The translations under genes and the position numbers were made by a program. Below, piece after piece: positions 1 through 6,670 of a DNA stretch of 18,428 nt (position 1 is its first letter; every line of letters begins with the position of its first letter). A model generated the notes under the pieces. The model made no database searches. It saw nothing but the letters and a program-made list of their open reading frames with translations, and was not told the origin of the DNA. Source of the stretch: CAZSTA01 sp964609495 [NCBI: uncultured bacterium] (GTDB taxonomy: Bacteria; CAZSTA01); contig CAZSTA010000057.1 of NCBI GenBank assembly GCA_964609495.1, forward strand, positions 1-18,428, read 5' to 3'.

Positions 1-732
1 TTAGATCCAGAGCGGGATGCGGCAAGCAGAAATCATAAAACAATACGTAAATCAGTAAATTGGATCATATCAATGCTCGATCTTCCAGAAGGTAATCATA
101 TATTAGATTTAGGCTGTGGTCCAGGATTATACAGTTCTCTGCTTTGCGAACGCGGATATAGGGTTACAGGTATAGATTACTCAAAAAGATCTATAAAATA
201 TGCCGAACAATTTGGGCTAGATCATAACTTATCAATAGAATATATCTATCAAGATTATCGAACGATGAATTATGATGAAGAGTTTGACGCAATATTGCTG
301 ATTTATTGTGACTTCGGAGCACTTACGAATGATGAGCGGGATATGTTACTAGGGAAGATAAAACGAGCCTTAAAACCAGATGGATATTTTGTATTCGATG
401 TATTGACAACAAATTTTAGGAAAAAATCATCATTAGAGAAAAGTTGGAATATCTGTAAAAGTGGATTTTGGAAACCTAATCCTTATTTGGAGTTATCTCA
501 AACATTTTACTATCCAGAAGAAGAGACCTATCTTGATCAAATAATAATTCTTGAAGAGAGCGGGAAATTGAGCGTTTATCGGATATGGGATCATTGTTAT
601 AACGTTGAAACCATCACAAATCTTTTGAATCGCTATCAATTTACAATACATAATATTACGAGCGATCTAACAGGAGTGCCTTATTCAGACGAATCTGAGT
701 CGTTAGGCATAATAGCTAAAAAATGTCTATGA
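1..732 (+). CDS. SAM-dependent class I methyltransferase (5' partial)
   Basis: The frame is open back to base 1, so the true start lies outside the window. The first residues seen are LDPERDAASRNHKTIRKSVN, which resemble the lead-in of this methyltransferase group. The SAM-binding motif I, ILDLGCGPG, follows, with the acidic end of strand beta-2 in GIDYSKRSI. A YQDYR segment and a DAILLIYCDFGAL stretch match motifs II to IV, and LKPDGYFVFDVL matches the post-IV strand. The enzyme should move a methyl group from SAM to a small molecule or other acceptor; nothing seen names the substrate. The gene is very AT-rich (one 60-base line at 241-300 counts 19 G or C), unlike the gene that follows. It ends at TGA 730-732. 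The family is confident; the substrate is unknown. Confidence 0.85.
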   Translation, partial: LDPERDAASRNHKTIRKSVNWIISMLDLPEGNHILDLGCGPGLYSSLLCERGYRVTGIDYSKRSIKYAEQFGLDHNLSIEYIYQDYRTMNYDEEFDAILLIYCDFGALTNDERDMLLGKIKRALKPDGYFVFDVLTTNFRKKSSLEKSWNICKSGFWKPNPYLELSQTFYYPEEETYLDQIIILEESGKLSVYRIWDHCYNVETITNLLNRYQFTIHNITSDLTGVPYSDESESLGIIAKKCL

Positions 733-757
733 TTATATGATAACATCTTCGACCCCC

Positions 758-765
758 AAGGAGGT
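758..765 (+). promoter_or_regulatory. Shine-Dalgarno AAGGAGGT that fixes the GH172 start
   Basis: AAGGAGGT lies here. The in-frame ATG at 766 touches it directly, leaving no spacer, while the ATG at 772 sits 6 bases downstream, a normal distance. This favours 772 as the real start. Confidence 0.7.
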
Positions 766-771
766 ATGAAA

Positions 772-1857
772 ATGAATGAATTCCTCGGACTAAATCTTGG
801 CTTGGGAGCATTACCGCTATTGTCTGATGCGCGGACACGCTCCATCTCAGCCGAGAATCCAACTGCCGCAAAAGGCATGGGTGGAATGGCCATTCCGAAC
901 CCAGCCGATCCAGATCTCCCTCACTCGGAGGCAGCGGTTGATCTCGGTCAAGGCTGGAAGGTCAGGCCGTTTCTTAAGCCGAAGGCCGGCGAGACCGTGA
1001 CGCTCATGGACATCGATGGCCCAGGGATCATCCAGCATATTTGGATGGCGACCGCGGTGAACTGGTTGGGCAATGGCCGGGCGTCTGTGCTACGCTTCTA
1101 TTGGGATGGCGAGGACACGCCATCGGTCGAGGTCCCGATGACCGACTTCTTTGCGATCGGGCATGAACTCTTTGCCCCGGTCAATTCTCTAGCGGTGATT
1201 GTGAATCCAACCTCGGCGCTCAACTGTTACTGGCCCATGCCTTTCCGACGGCATGCCAAGGTGACTTTCACGAACGAGTCGAACAAGGATCTCGAGGTTT
1301 TAGCCTTTCAGATCACCTATGCCGAGACAGAGATCCCTGAGAAAACGGGCTATTTTCATGCCCAGTGGCGACGTGCGGTGACGGATCGGACGCATCCCGA
1401 GTATGTGATCTTGGATGGCGTCAAAGGTCCGGGGCGCTATGTCGGCACCTTTCTAGCCTGGACTCAACTGTCAGATGGCTGGTTCGGAGAAGGAGAGATC
1501 AAGTTTTTCATAGACGGAGACGACCAGTTCCCGACGATCTGCGGCACCGGAACGGAAGACTATTTTTGCGGTAGCTACGGTTTTCCCCAAGTCTATAGCA
1601 CAGCCTATGTCGGCAATACGCTCAAGCACTCGGGCGAGGACGGTCCGCCGAAGTGGAGCTTGTATCGATGGCACATCATGGATCCGATCTGCTTCCAGAA
1701 GGACTTGCGGGTTACCATCCAGGCGCTAGGCTGGTGGCCAAACCATAGATACCAACCCCTTGCAGACGACATTGCCTCGGTAGCCTATTGGTATCAGGGA
1801 GAGCCTCACACAGAATTCCCCGAATTCCCACCCCTTGAGAGGAGATGGCCGAGATAG
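772..1857 (+). CDS. DUF2961 / glycoside hydrolase family 172 protein
   Basis: The gene encodes about 361 residues, the usual length for compact DUF2961 (GH172) proteins. Counting from the alternative ATG at 766, it shows GIIQHIWMAT near residues 87-96, FYWDGEDTPSVEVPMTDFF near 111-129, GEGEIKFFIDGD near 241-252 and the hallmark GTGTEDYF at 260-267. Studied GH172 enzymes (difructose dianhydride I or alpha-D-fructofuranosidase, and D-arabinofuranosidases) use two glutamates 21 residues apart. E243 and E264 here have that spacing, so a retaining furanosidase or related activity is likely, with substrate unknown. There is no signal peptide, which suggests a cytoplasmic site. The gene is much GC-richer than both neighbours (36 G or C in 1021-1080) and prefers CGG/CGC codons, which suggests transfer from another genome. 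The C-terminus looks complete. Confidence 0.85.
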   Translation: MNEFLGLNLGLGALPLLSDARTRSISAENPTAAKGMGGMAIPNPADPDLPHSEAAVDLGQGWKVRPFLKPKAGETVTLMDIDGPGIIQHIWMATAVNWLGNGRASVLRFYWDGEDTPSVEVPMTDFFAIGHELFAPVNSLAVIVNPTSALNCYWPMPFRRHAKVTFTNESNKDLEVLAFQITYAETEIPEKTGYFHAQWRRAVTDRTHPEYVILDGVKGPGRYVGTFLAWTQLSDGWFGEGEIKFFIDGDDQFPTICGTGTEDYFCGSYGFPQVYSTAYVGNTLKHSGEDGPPKWSLYRWHIMDPICFQKDLRVTIQALGWWPNHRYQPLADDIASVAYWYQGEPHTEFPEFPPLERRWPR

Positions 1858-1955
1858 ATCAGAACAGACGATATCGCCTGACAAAGGCTATCTGGAGAGA
1901 AGTACCCGAGGATGTTGGAGAAGTGCTTTATAAATCTAGGGAGAGGATTGATTGA
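1839..1955 (+). pseudogene. Short open frame, possible leftover C-terminal tail of a lost gene
   Basis: An open frame runs from just after a TGA at 1836-1838 to TGA 1953-1955. Its first ATG is 1845, giving 36 residues (MAEIDQNRRYRLTKAIWREV, then PEDVGEVLYKSRERID). It overlaps the last codons of the GH172 gene and ends 3 bases before the next start. The charged, helix-like peptide resembles the end of a larger protein, and the spacing to the next gene is typical of an operon. I infer that an upstream member of the electron-transfer operon was cut off when the GC-rich gene arrived. It could instead be a small translated ORF or chance; I do not recognise the family. Confidence 0.3.
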
Positions 1956-1958
1956 GCG

Positions 1959-2912
1959 ATGGATGATAAAAGAACCAAGTTAATCAGAAAGGCGGCTAAG
2001 GAATTATTATCGGAGGGAAAAGTCGAGGTAGTGATCGGTTTTGAGCGTGGCACTCTGCCTGGCCGTTCAATACCAGCTTTCATCAGAGCGGTGGAAGATG
2101 TGGATAGGCTCATCTGGGACTCTGCCTGTGAGAACAACCTAGCTACCTTCATAACCAAAGTCAAGGGTCCAGTAGCGATCGTAGTTAAGGGATGTGACTC
2201 TCGTTCAGTAGTTAATCACCTCAAGGAGAATCAGATAAAGCGTGAGGATATAGTAGTCATCGGAGTTCCATGCGAGGGGATGATAGATAGAAAGAAGATC
2301 GATAAGTTGTTAGGAGATAGGGAGTTATTAGAATTTAAAGAGGAAGACGATAAGATCACTCTCAAAGGAGATGGCTTCGAGGAGGTCGTATCTAAGGAGG
2401 AACTCCTTCCCGAATTTTGTCAATTATGTCGTCATCGCAATCCGGTCCTTTATGATATCCTCATCGGGGAGAAAGTCCCGGAGCAAACCGATGTTAACTT
2501 CTATTCGGTAATAGATGAATTTGAGGAGAAAACTCCGGAGGAGAGATGGGAATATTTAAATAGCGAATTCAGTCGCTGTATAAGGTGTTATGCCTGTATA
2601 AAGGCTTGTCCTCTTTGCTATTGTGATACCTGCTTTGTGGATCGCTCGGATCCGGTATGGGTGGGAAAGACTACTAATCTCTCGGAATTAGAGAGTATGC
2701 ATATCATACGCGCCCTTCATATGGCAGGTCGTTGCGTGGATTGTGGGGCGTGTGCGAGAGCTTGCCCGATGGATATCGATATCAGGAAGCTGACGAAGAA
2801 GTTGGAAAGGGATGTATTAGAACTGTGGGGATATGATGCTGGAGTCGATGTTGAGGAGACTCCCCCTCTGGCGACTTTCAATCCCAATGATCCCCAAGAG
2901 TTCATTATGTAG
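1959..2912 (+). CDS. F420-hydrogenase-beta/FdhB-like 4Fe-4S protein (FlxC-like)
   Basis: This 317-residue cytoplasmic protein begins with an FrhB/FdhB-like region: VKGCDSRSV with C79, VIGVPCEG with C105, and a CQLC pair at 154-157. Two classical 4Fe-4S motifs follow, CxxCxxCxxxCP at 207-218 and again at 259-270. Extra cysteines at 220, 222 and 225 follow the first motif. Family members pass electrons between a flavoprotein and ferredoxin or heterodisulfide-reductase partners, and similar proteins are the FlxC subunits of FlxABCD. The next two genes encode FlxB-like and FlxA-like partners, 51 bases apart in each case, so they probably form one complex. Domain class is confident. The exact partner is inferred, because no HdrABC or FlxD gene is visible. 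Confidence 0.85.
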   Translation: MDDKRTKLIRKAAKELLSEGKVEVVIGFERGTLPGRSIPAFIRAVEDVDRLIWDSACENNLATFITKVKGPVAIVVKGCDSRSVVNHLKENQIKREDIVVIGVPCEGMIDRKKIDKLLGDRELLEFKEEDDKITLKGDGFEEVVSKEELLPEFCQLCRHRNPVLYDILIGEKVPEQTDVNFYSVIDEFEEKTPEERWEYLNSEFSRCIRCYACIKACPLCYCDTCFVDRSDPVWVGKTTNLSELESMHIIRALHMAGRCVDCGACARACPMDIDIRKLTKKLERDVLELWGYDAGVDVEETPPLATFNPNDPQEFIM

Positions 2913-2963
2913 GGAGTTATTACGAGATTTCGGACTTTAATCTTCAAGCATTAGGAGTGAAAG

Positions 2964-4043
2964 ATGACCGATAAGATACTCAAGAAAAATGATTTAGAGC
3001 CGATTCTAAATGATCTAATAGCAAACTATCGAGTATATGCCCCTGTTAAAGAGCCTGAGATGGTGATCTTCAAGGAGATCGAGAAGGCAGAAGATGCTTA
3101 TCTAGATTACACCAACTCCAAGCGATCTCCTAAATACGTTTTTCTCCCCCAATTTGAGGAGATGTTCGAGTTCAGAAAGGGCGAGGAGGGAATAGAGGTA
3201 GATACTCCTGATGATATCTACCAAAAGACGGTCCTCTTTGGAGTTCGACCTTGCGACGCTATGGCGGCGAGTATGCTGGACTCAGTCTTCGATTGGGGAG
3301 AGGAGGATGACATCTATTATCTAGCCAGAAGGGAGAATACTACCGTAGTAGGATTAGCTTGTCTAAATCCTAGTAGTTTATGCTTCTGCACCTCTATGGG
3401 AGGTGGACCCTTTGCCACGAGAGGATTGGATATCCTATTAGTCGATCTAGGCAATAGATATCTAGTTCGCTCGATTACCGAGAAGGGAGAGGCATTAATA
3501 TCCCAGTGGAAAGATGGAGGAAGCCTCCCCTCTACCCCTCCTATTTTATTCGAAGGATTAATCGAAGCAGACGAGGCTGATAGAGAGGCCGCGGAGAGAT
3601 TGGAGAAAGAGGCTATTGCTAAGATCAAATCGGAGGTTAAGTTAGAGGGAGTAAAGGAGAAGCTCGATGGGATGTTTGAGGATCCCTATTGGGATACACT
3701 ACATCTGAGGTGCATCGGCTGTGGCGTCTGTACCTATCTTTGTCCAACCTGCCATTGCTTCGATATCACAGATGAGATGAGAGGCAGAAGGGGGGTTCGA
3801 GTGCGCACTTGGGATTCTTGTATGTTCCCTCTATTCACCCTTCACACCTCTGGCCATAATCCCAGAAATTCGGGCAAGGAACGGATGAGGCAAAGGGTGA
3901 TGCACAAATTCAATTACTTCGTGGAGAAGTTTGGAGATACCGCATGCGTAGGATGTGGACGATGTGTGAGATATTGCCCGGTTAATATAGATATTCGGGC
4001 GATAATCAATGAGATTTCGGAGATGGAAATTGGCGATAGATAG
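2964..4043 (+). CDS. Sulfhydrogenase-beta/AsrA-like 4Fe-4S protein (FlxB-like)
   Basis: The product has 359 residues, the usual size of the HydB/AsrA/FlxB family. The N-terminal half has the family segments FGVRPCDAMAASMLD and GLACLNPSSLCFCTSMGGGP. The C-terminal half has two 4Fe-4S motifs: C250, C253, C256, C260 (CIGCGVCTYLCP) and C328, C331, C334, C338 (CVGCGRCVRYCP). Cysteines at 263 and 265 extend the first motif. WDSCMFPLFTLHTSGHNPR between the motifs is also typical. The protein has no signal peptide or membrane segment, so it acts in the cytoplasm as an electron conduit. It sits between an FrhB-like protein and an FAD reductase, which fits a linear path from NAD(P)H to iron-sulfur clusters to an outside partner. 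Family is confident; the physiological acceptor is not seen. Confidence 0.87.
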   Translation: MTDKILKKNDLEPILNDLIANYRVYAPVKEPEMVIFKEIEKAEDAYLDYTNSKRSPKYVFLPQFEEMFEFRKGEEGIEVDTPDDIYQKTVLFGVRPCDAMAASMLDSVFDWGEEDDIYYLARRENTTVVGLACLNPSSLCFCTSMGGGPFATRGLDILLVDLGNRYLVRSITEKGEALISQWKDGGSLPSTPPILFEGLIEADEADREAAERLEKEAIAKIKSEVKLEGVKEKLDGMFEDPYWDTLHLRCIGCGVCTYLCPTCHCFDITDEMRGRRGVRVRTWDSCMFPLFTLHTSGHNPRNSGKERMRQRVMHKFNYFVEKFGDTACVGCGRCVRYCPVNIDIRAIINEISEMEIGDR

Positions 4044-4094
4044 TGAGTATAAATAATTTCCACTTTTAAATGATAATAGGGGAGGAGAAAGGAT

Positions 4095-4973
4095 ATGAAA
4101 GATACAGGAGAGGTAGAGGGGAGAATGCATCTTCATAATAACCCTTATCTACCTTATCCAATGATCATCAGAAAGATCATTTCGGAAAATGCTGTTAATG
4201 ATATAAAGACCTTCGAGTTGGTATTTAAGAATAAGAAGGATGAAGGGAAGTTCACCTATATGCCGGGGCAGTTCGCAGAAGTCTCTATATGGGGAGCGGG
4301 AGAAGCCCCGATAGGAATCGCCTCCTCACCGACTCAGAAGGGATACCTTCAGTTCACAGTGAAGAAGATGGGGGTGGTGACGAGCGCCCTTCATAACTCT
4401 AACGAAGGTGATGAAGTAGGGATAAGGGGACCCTATGGCAACTGGTTCCCGATGGATCTGCTGGAGGAAAGCAATGTATATATCATCGGAGGAGGGTTCG
4501 CTTTCACTACGCTCAGATCTCTCACTAACTATATACTTCATCCCGATAATAGAGATCGCTTTGAGGACCTGGTGGTGATCTATGGAGCGCGTGATCCGGG
4601 AGAGCTTATCTATAAGTATGAGCTAAAGGAGTGGAGCGAAAACGAGAATCTCGATCTGGTGGTGACGGTTGATAAGGGCGATGAGAATTGGACCGGACGC
4701 GAAGGATATGTGCCTACGATAGTCAAGGAGGAGCAACTCAGTCCCGAGAACGCAGTAGCTGTAGTTTGTGGACCTCCTATTATGATAAAGTTTACCTTTC
4801 CAGTTCTACTGGAAGCGGGGTTTAGCCCCGATAGGATCCTTAACTCGCTGGAGATGAGGATGAAATGTGGCATCGGAAAGTGTGGCAGGTGTAATATCGG
4901 CAGTAAATATGTCTGTAAGGATGGCCCGATATTTACCTATGCTCAGCTTCAAGAGATGCCGAAGGAGTATTAA
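4095..4973 (+). CDS. FAD/NAD(P)-binding reductase with 2Fe-2S motif (FlxA/sulfhydrogenase-gamma-like)
   Basis: This 292-residue protein is built like the sulfhydrogenase gamma, PyrK and AsrB group. A ferredoxin-reductase FAD domain carries YMPGQFAEVSIWG (residues 55-67) and PIGIASSP (72-79), with RGPYGNWF at 111-118. An NAD(P)-binding domain starts at IIGGGFAFTTLRSL (130-143) and includes VVCGPPIMI. The C-terminus carries C258, C263, C266 and C274 (CxxxxCxxCx7C), a 2Fe-2S site of PyrK type. The AFTTLRSL form of the nucleotide loop is the version I associate with FlxA-type proteins. It would take electrons from NAD(P)H and pass them to the two 4Fe-4S proteins encoded just upstream. The start at 4095 follows GGGGAGGAGAAAGG. 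It is the last gene of the operon; the nearest terminator is about 130 bases on. Confidence 0.87.
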   Translation: MKDTGEVEGRMHLHNNPYLPYPMIIRKIISENAVNDIKTFELVFKNKKDEGKFTYMPGQFAEVSIWGAGEAPIGIASSPTQKGYLQFTVKKMGVVTSALHNSNEGDEVGIRGPYGNWFPMDLLEESNVYIIGGGFAFTTLRSLTNYILHPDNRDRFEDLVVIYGARDPGELIYKYELKEWSENENLDLVVTVDKGDENWTGREGYVPTIVKEEQLSPENAVAVVCGPPIMIKFTFPVLLEAGFSPDRILNSLEMRMKCGIGKCGRCNIGSKYVCKDGPIFTYAQLQEMPKEY

Positions 4974-5077
4974 CAAATTTTCCGTCTTCCAATTCAGGAA
5001 TAGAATAGAACTATGAGATGAAGATGTCTTAGTTACGGAAACCCAAATATAGAGATCGCTCTATTAATGAATTTGAA

Positions 5078-5095
5078 CATTCCTGATCTGGAATG
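5078..5095 (+). repeat. Short inverted repeat in the 4974-5353 intergenic region
   Basis: CATTCC and GGAATG form a perfect 6-bp stem around TGATCT. Apart from this, 4974-5102 shows no gene or other clear element. It lies just ahead of the terminator and has no T-tract, so it could be an operator half-site pair or chance. Confidence 0.3.
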
Positions 5096-5102
5096 CAATC
5101 AT

Positions 5103-5130
5103 AATCAGGCTTTTTATAAGCCTGATTTTT
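5103..5130 (+). terminator. Rho-independent terminator after the Flx-like operon
   Basis: AATCAGGCTT (5103-5112) pairs perfectly with AAGCCTGATT (5118-5127) around a TTTAT loop, giving a 10-bp stem that runs into five Ts (5126-5130). It lies about 130 bases after the FlxA-like stop and 11 bases before the next promoter, so it insulates the two operons. Confidence 0.85.
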
Positions 5131-5141
5131 CAATTGAATAC

Positions 5142-5170
5142 TTGACAGTGATTTATAATTTGAGTATAAT
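5142..5170 (+). promoter_or_regulatory. Consensus sigma-70 promoter of the sugar-importer operon
   Basis: TTGACA at 5142-5147 and TATAAT at 5165-5170 are separated by exactly 17 bases, a perfect match at both hexamers. The transcript should start near 5177, leaving a leader of about 175 bases ahead of the binding-protein start at 5354. A promoter this strong without an obvious flanking operator suggests the gene is limited by its leader or by a repressor encoded elsewhere. Confidence 0.85.
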
Positions 5171-5353
5171 ATGAACAGACAACCAAATATCCACCTAAGT
5201 GGAGGCGTTAAACCTATAGCCTACCATATATAAAGGGTGGAAGGTGGAAAGGAGGTGTAATAAAGGGGTCTATCAATAGTTACTGAAGCTCATAATCTCA
5301 GGTTGTAGGTAGCATCAGAATCAAAATTTGAAACTAATAAGGAGGTAAATCTT
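5171..5353 (+). promoter_or_regulatory. Long leader with alternative pairings and a G-rich tract, possible cis-regulatory RNA
   Basis: No gene fits here. TCCAC-CTAA-GTGGA (5190-5203) forms a hairpin. The overlapping CCACCT (5191-5196) can instead pair with AGGTGG (5242-5247), enclosing an AGGC/GCCT stem (5203-5206 with 5219-5222). The two folds exclude each other, as in a switch. A purine tract at 5235-5255 contains six GG runs split by 1 to 3 bases, enough for a two-layer quadruplex. It ends in an AGGAGGTG that precedes no usable start codon. The true ribosome site, AAGGAGGT, lies at about 5340-5347. I match no known riboswitch class. The fold is inferred by eye only. Confidence 0.4.
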
Positions 5354-6595
5354 ATGAAAAGTAGATCGAAACTCATATATGTAATAGTTCTTTGCATCCT
5401 TTCTATGCTGGTATTTGCTAACATCTCTTGGGCGAAAACCAATGTGAAATTGCTCGGTCCAGTGGTCCCTCCCTATCGTCTCGTTGAGTTCAAGAAGATA
5501 ATCGAGATCTTCCACAAGGAGGTTCCCGATATCAGAGTCACCATAGAGCAGGCTTCTAGCTGGCCTGACACCGAGACGAAAATTGTAATCAGATATGCCG
5601 CCGGGGGAGGAGGCGTAGATCTCCTGCAAATAGGGGAAACTGGAGCGGCTACGGAGTTTGCTTCCAGAGGAATGCTGGAGAATCTCGATCCTTATCTCGA
5701 GAAGGATGAAACTTTAGACCTCTCTATGTTCTTTGATGCTCCGATGAAAGCTGGTCAGTGGATGGGTAAAACGTATGCTATCCCTCAAGATTCTATGACC
5801 ACCATCCTATACTATAATGAAGATCTACTTGAGAAGGCTGGTTTAGAAGGTCCTCCTCAAACCTTTGAAGAGCTTCGAGAATATGCTATAAAGATGACTA
5901 ACAAAGAGGAGAAGCAATGGGGCTTCTTCATAGGAGCCTCAGCCCAAGCGCTCTCAGAGGTATTATACCCCAATGGCGGAAGTTATATGAACGAAGATAA
6001 CACTATGCCAACCTTCAATGATGATCTCGGAGTGGAAGCTCTTCAATATTACGTCGATAATATTCACAAGTATGAATGCCAAGCTCCAGTGGGAACTGAC
6101 TCCAATGACCTCTGGATAAAAGGCAAGATGGCTATGCTGATCACGGTGCCCTGGATAGTGGGATATACCGCCAATTACGGACCGGATGTCAAGTATAGCA
6201 CTAATATCCATCCCCAGGGGAAGGTAGGTCGGACTGGATGGGGCTGGGCTCACTATATAAGCATCCTCTCTACCAGCAAGAATAAGGAGGAAGCCTACCA
6301 ATTCATGTCCTTTATGTTTAGAGGTGAGATCGATACTCTATATCATGATAAACTAAACTTCCTTCCTGGCAAGAAATCTACTTGGGAGAAACCGCCCTTC
6401 AGCGAGCATCCAGCTTGGATAACCTTTGGAAAGCAGTTGGCGGATACTAAACCTTTCCCCATCTTCCCAGGCTGGCGAGAGATAAGTAAGCTTCTGGATA
6501 CTGAGATGGAGGCGGCATTCTTAGCAGAGAAGGAGCCTAAGCAAGCCTTAGATGATGCGGCGGCGAAGGTTAAAAATCTGCTGGGAGTTGAATAA
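5354..6595 (+). CDS. ABC transporter extracellular sugar-binding protein, family 1
   Basis: The 413-residue product starts with a basic MKSRSK, a hydrophobic stretch (about residues 8-24) and a SWA-K cleavage site near residue 27. That is a signal peptidase I pattern with no lipobox Cys, so the protein is probably free in the periplasm of a two-membrane cell. The mature part has the features of MalE-type family 1 binding proteins: DLLQIGE, a YAIPQDSMTTILYYNEDLLEKAG hinge region, FEELREYAIKMT, and a C-terminal WREISKLLDTEMEAAF segment. The start at 5354 follows AAGGAGGT with a 6-base gap. It is the first gene of an operon with two permease genes, and should bind a sugar or oligosaccharide. The substrate cannot be read from sequence, but the nearby alpha-1,6-glucosidase hints at a gluco-oligosaccharide. 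Confidence 0.9.
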   Translation: MKSRSKLIYVIVLCILSMLVFANISWAKTNVKLLGPVVPPYRLVEFKKIIEIFHKEVPDIRVTIEQASSWPDTETKIVIRYAAGGGGVDLLQIGETGAATEFASRGMLENLDPYLEKDETLDLSMFFDAPMKAGQWMGKTYAIPQDSMTTILYYNEDLLEKAGLEGPPQTFEELREYAIKMTNKEEKQWGFFIGASAQALSEVLYPNGGSYMNEDNTMPTFNDDLGVEALQYYVDNIHKYECQAPVGTDSNDLWIKGKMAMLITVPWIVGYTANYGPDVKYSTNIHPQGKVGRTGWGWAHYISILSTSKNKEEAYQFMSFMFRGEIDTLYHDKLNFLPGKKSTWEKPPFSEHPAWITFGKQLADTKPFPIFPGWREISKLLDTEMEAAFLAEKEPKQALDDAAAKVKNLLGVE

Positions 6596-6606
6596 AATCT
6601 AGGGTT

Positions 6607-6642
6607 AAAGACGGGATGGCAAACGATGTCATCTCGTCTTTT
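6607..6642 (+). terminator. Intra-operon stem-loop between binding protein and permease, likely attenuator
   Basis: AAAGACGGGATG (6607-6618) pairs with CATCTCGTCTTT (6630-6641) in a 12-bp stem with one G-U pair and a loop of about 11 bases, followed by TTTTGTTT. It starts 12 bases after the binding-protein stop. A partial terminator or 3'-end stabiliser here would give more binding protein than permease, as known for maltose-type operons. It also shows that the in-frame ATG at 6626, which lies inside the loop, is an unlikely start for the permease. Confidence 0.75.
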
Positions 6643-6670
6643 GTTTAATATTCTAAGCGGGGGAAGAAGT

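Noticed and set aside
1813-1830. Tandem GAATTCCCC GAATTCCCA near the end of the GH172 gene.
   Set aside because: It encodes EFPEFP in a Pro-rich C-terminus in frame and is too short to call a mobile or regulatory repeat.
5171-5233. A 20-codon reading frame starting ATG right after the -10 box as a leader peptide.
   Set aside because: The expected transcript start near 5177 lies downstream of that ATG, so it would not be in the RNA.
5232-5248. AAAGGGTGGAA in the leader resembles the T-box antiterminator signature.
   Set aside because: The following ACCGCG that completes the T-box is absent (AGGTGG instead), no tRNA-specifier stem is seen, and the downstream gene is a sugar-binding protein rather than an amino-acid gene.
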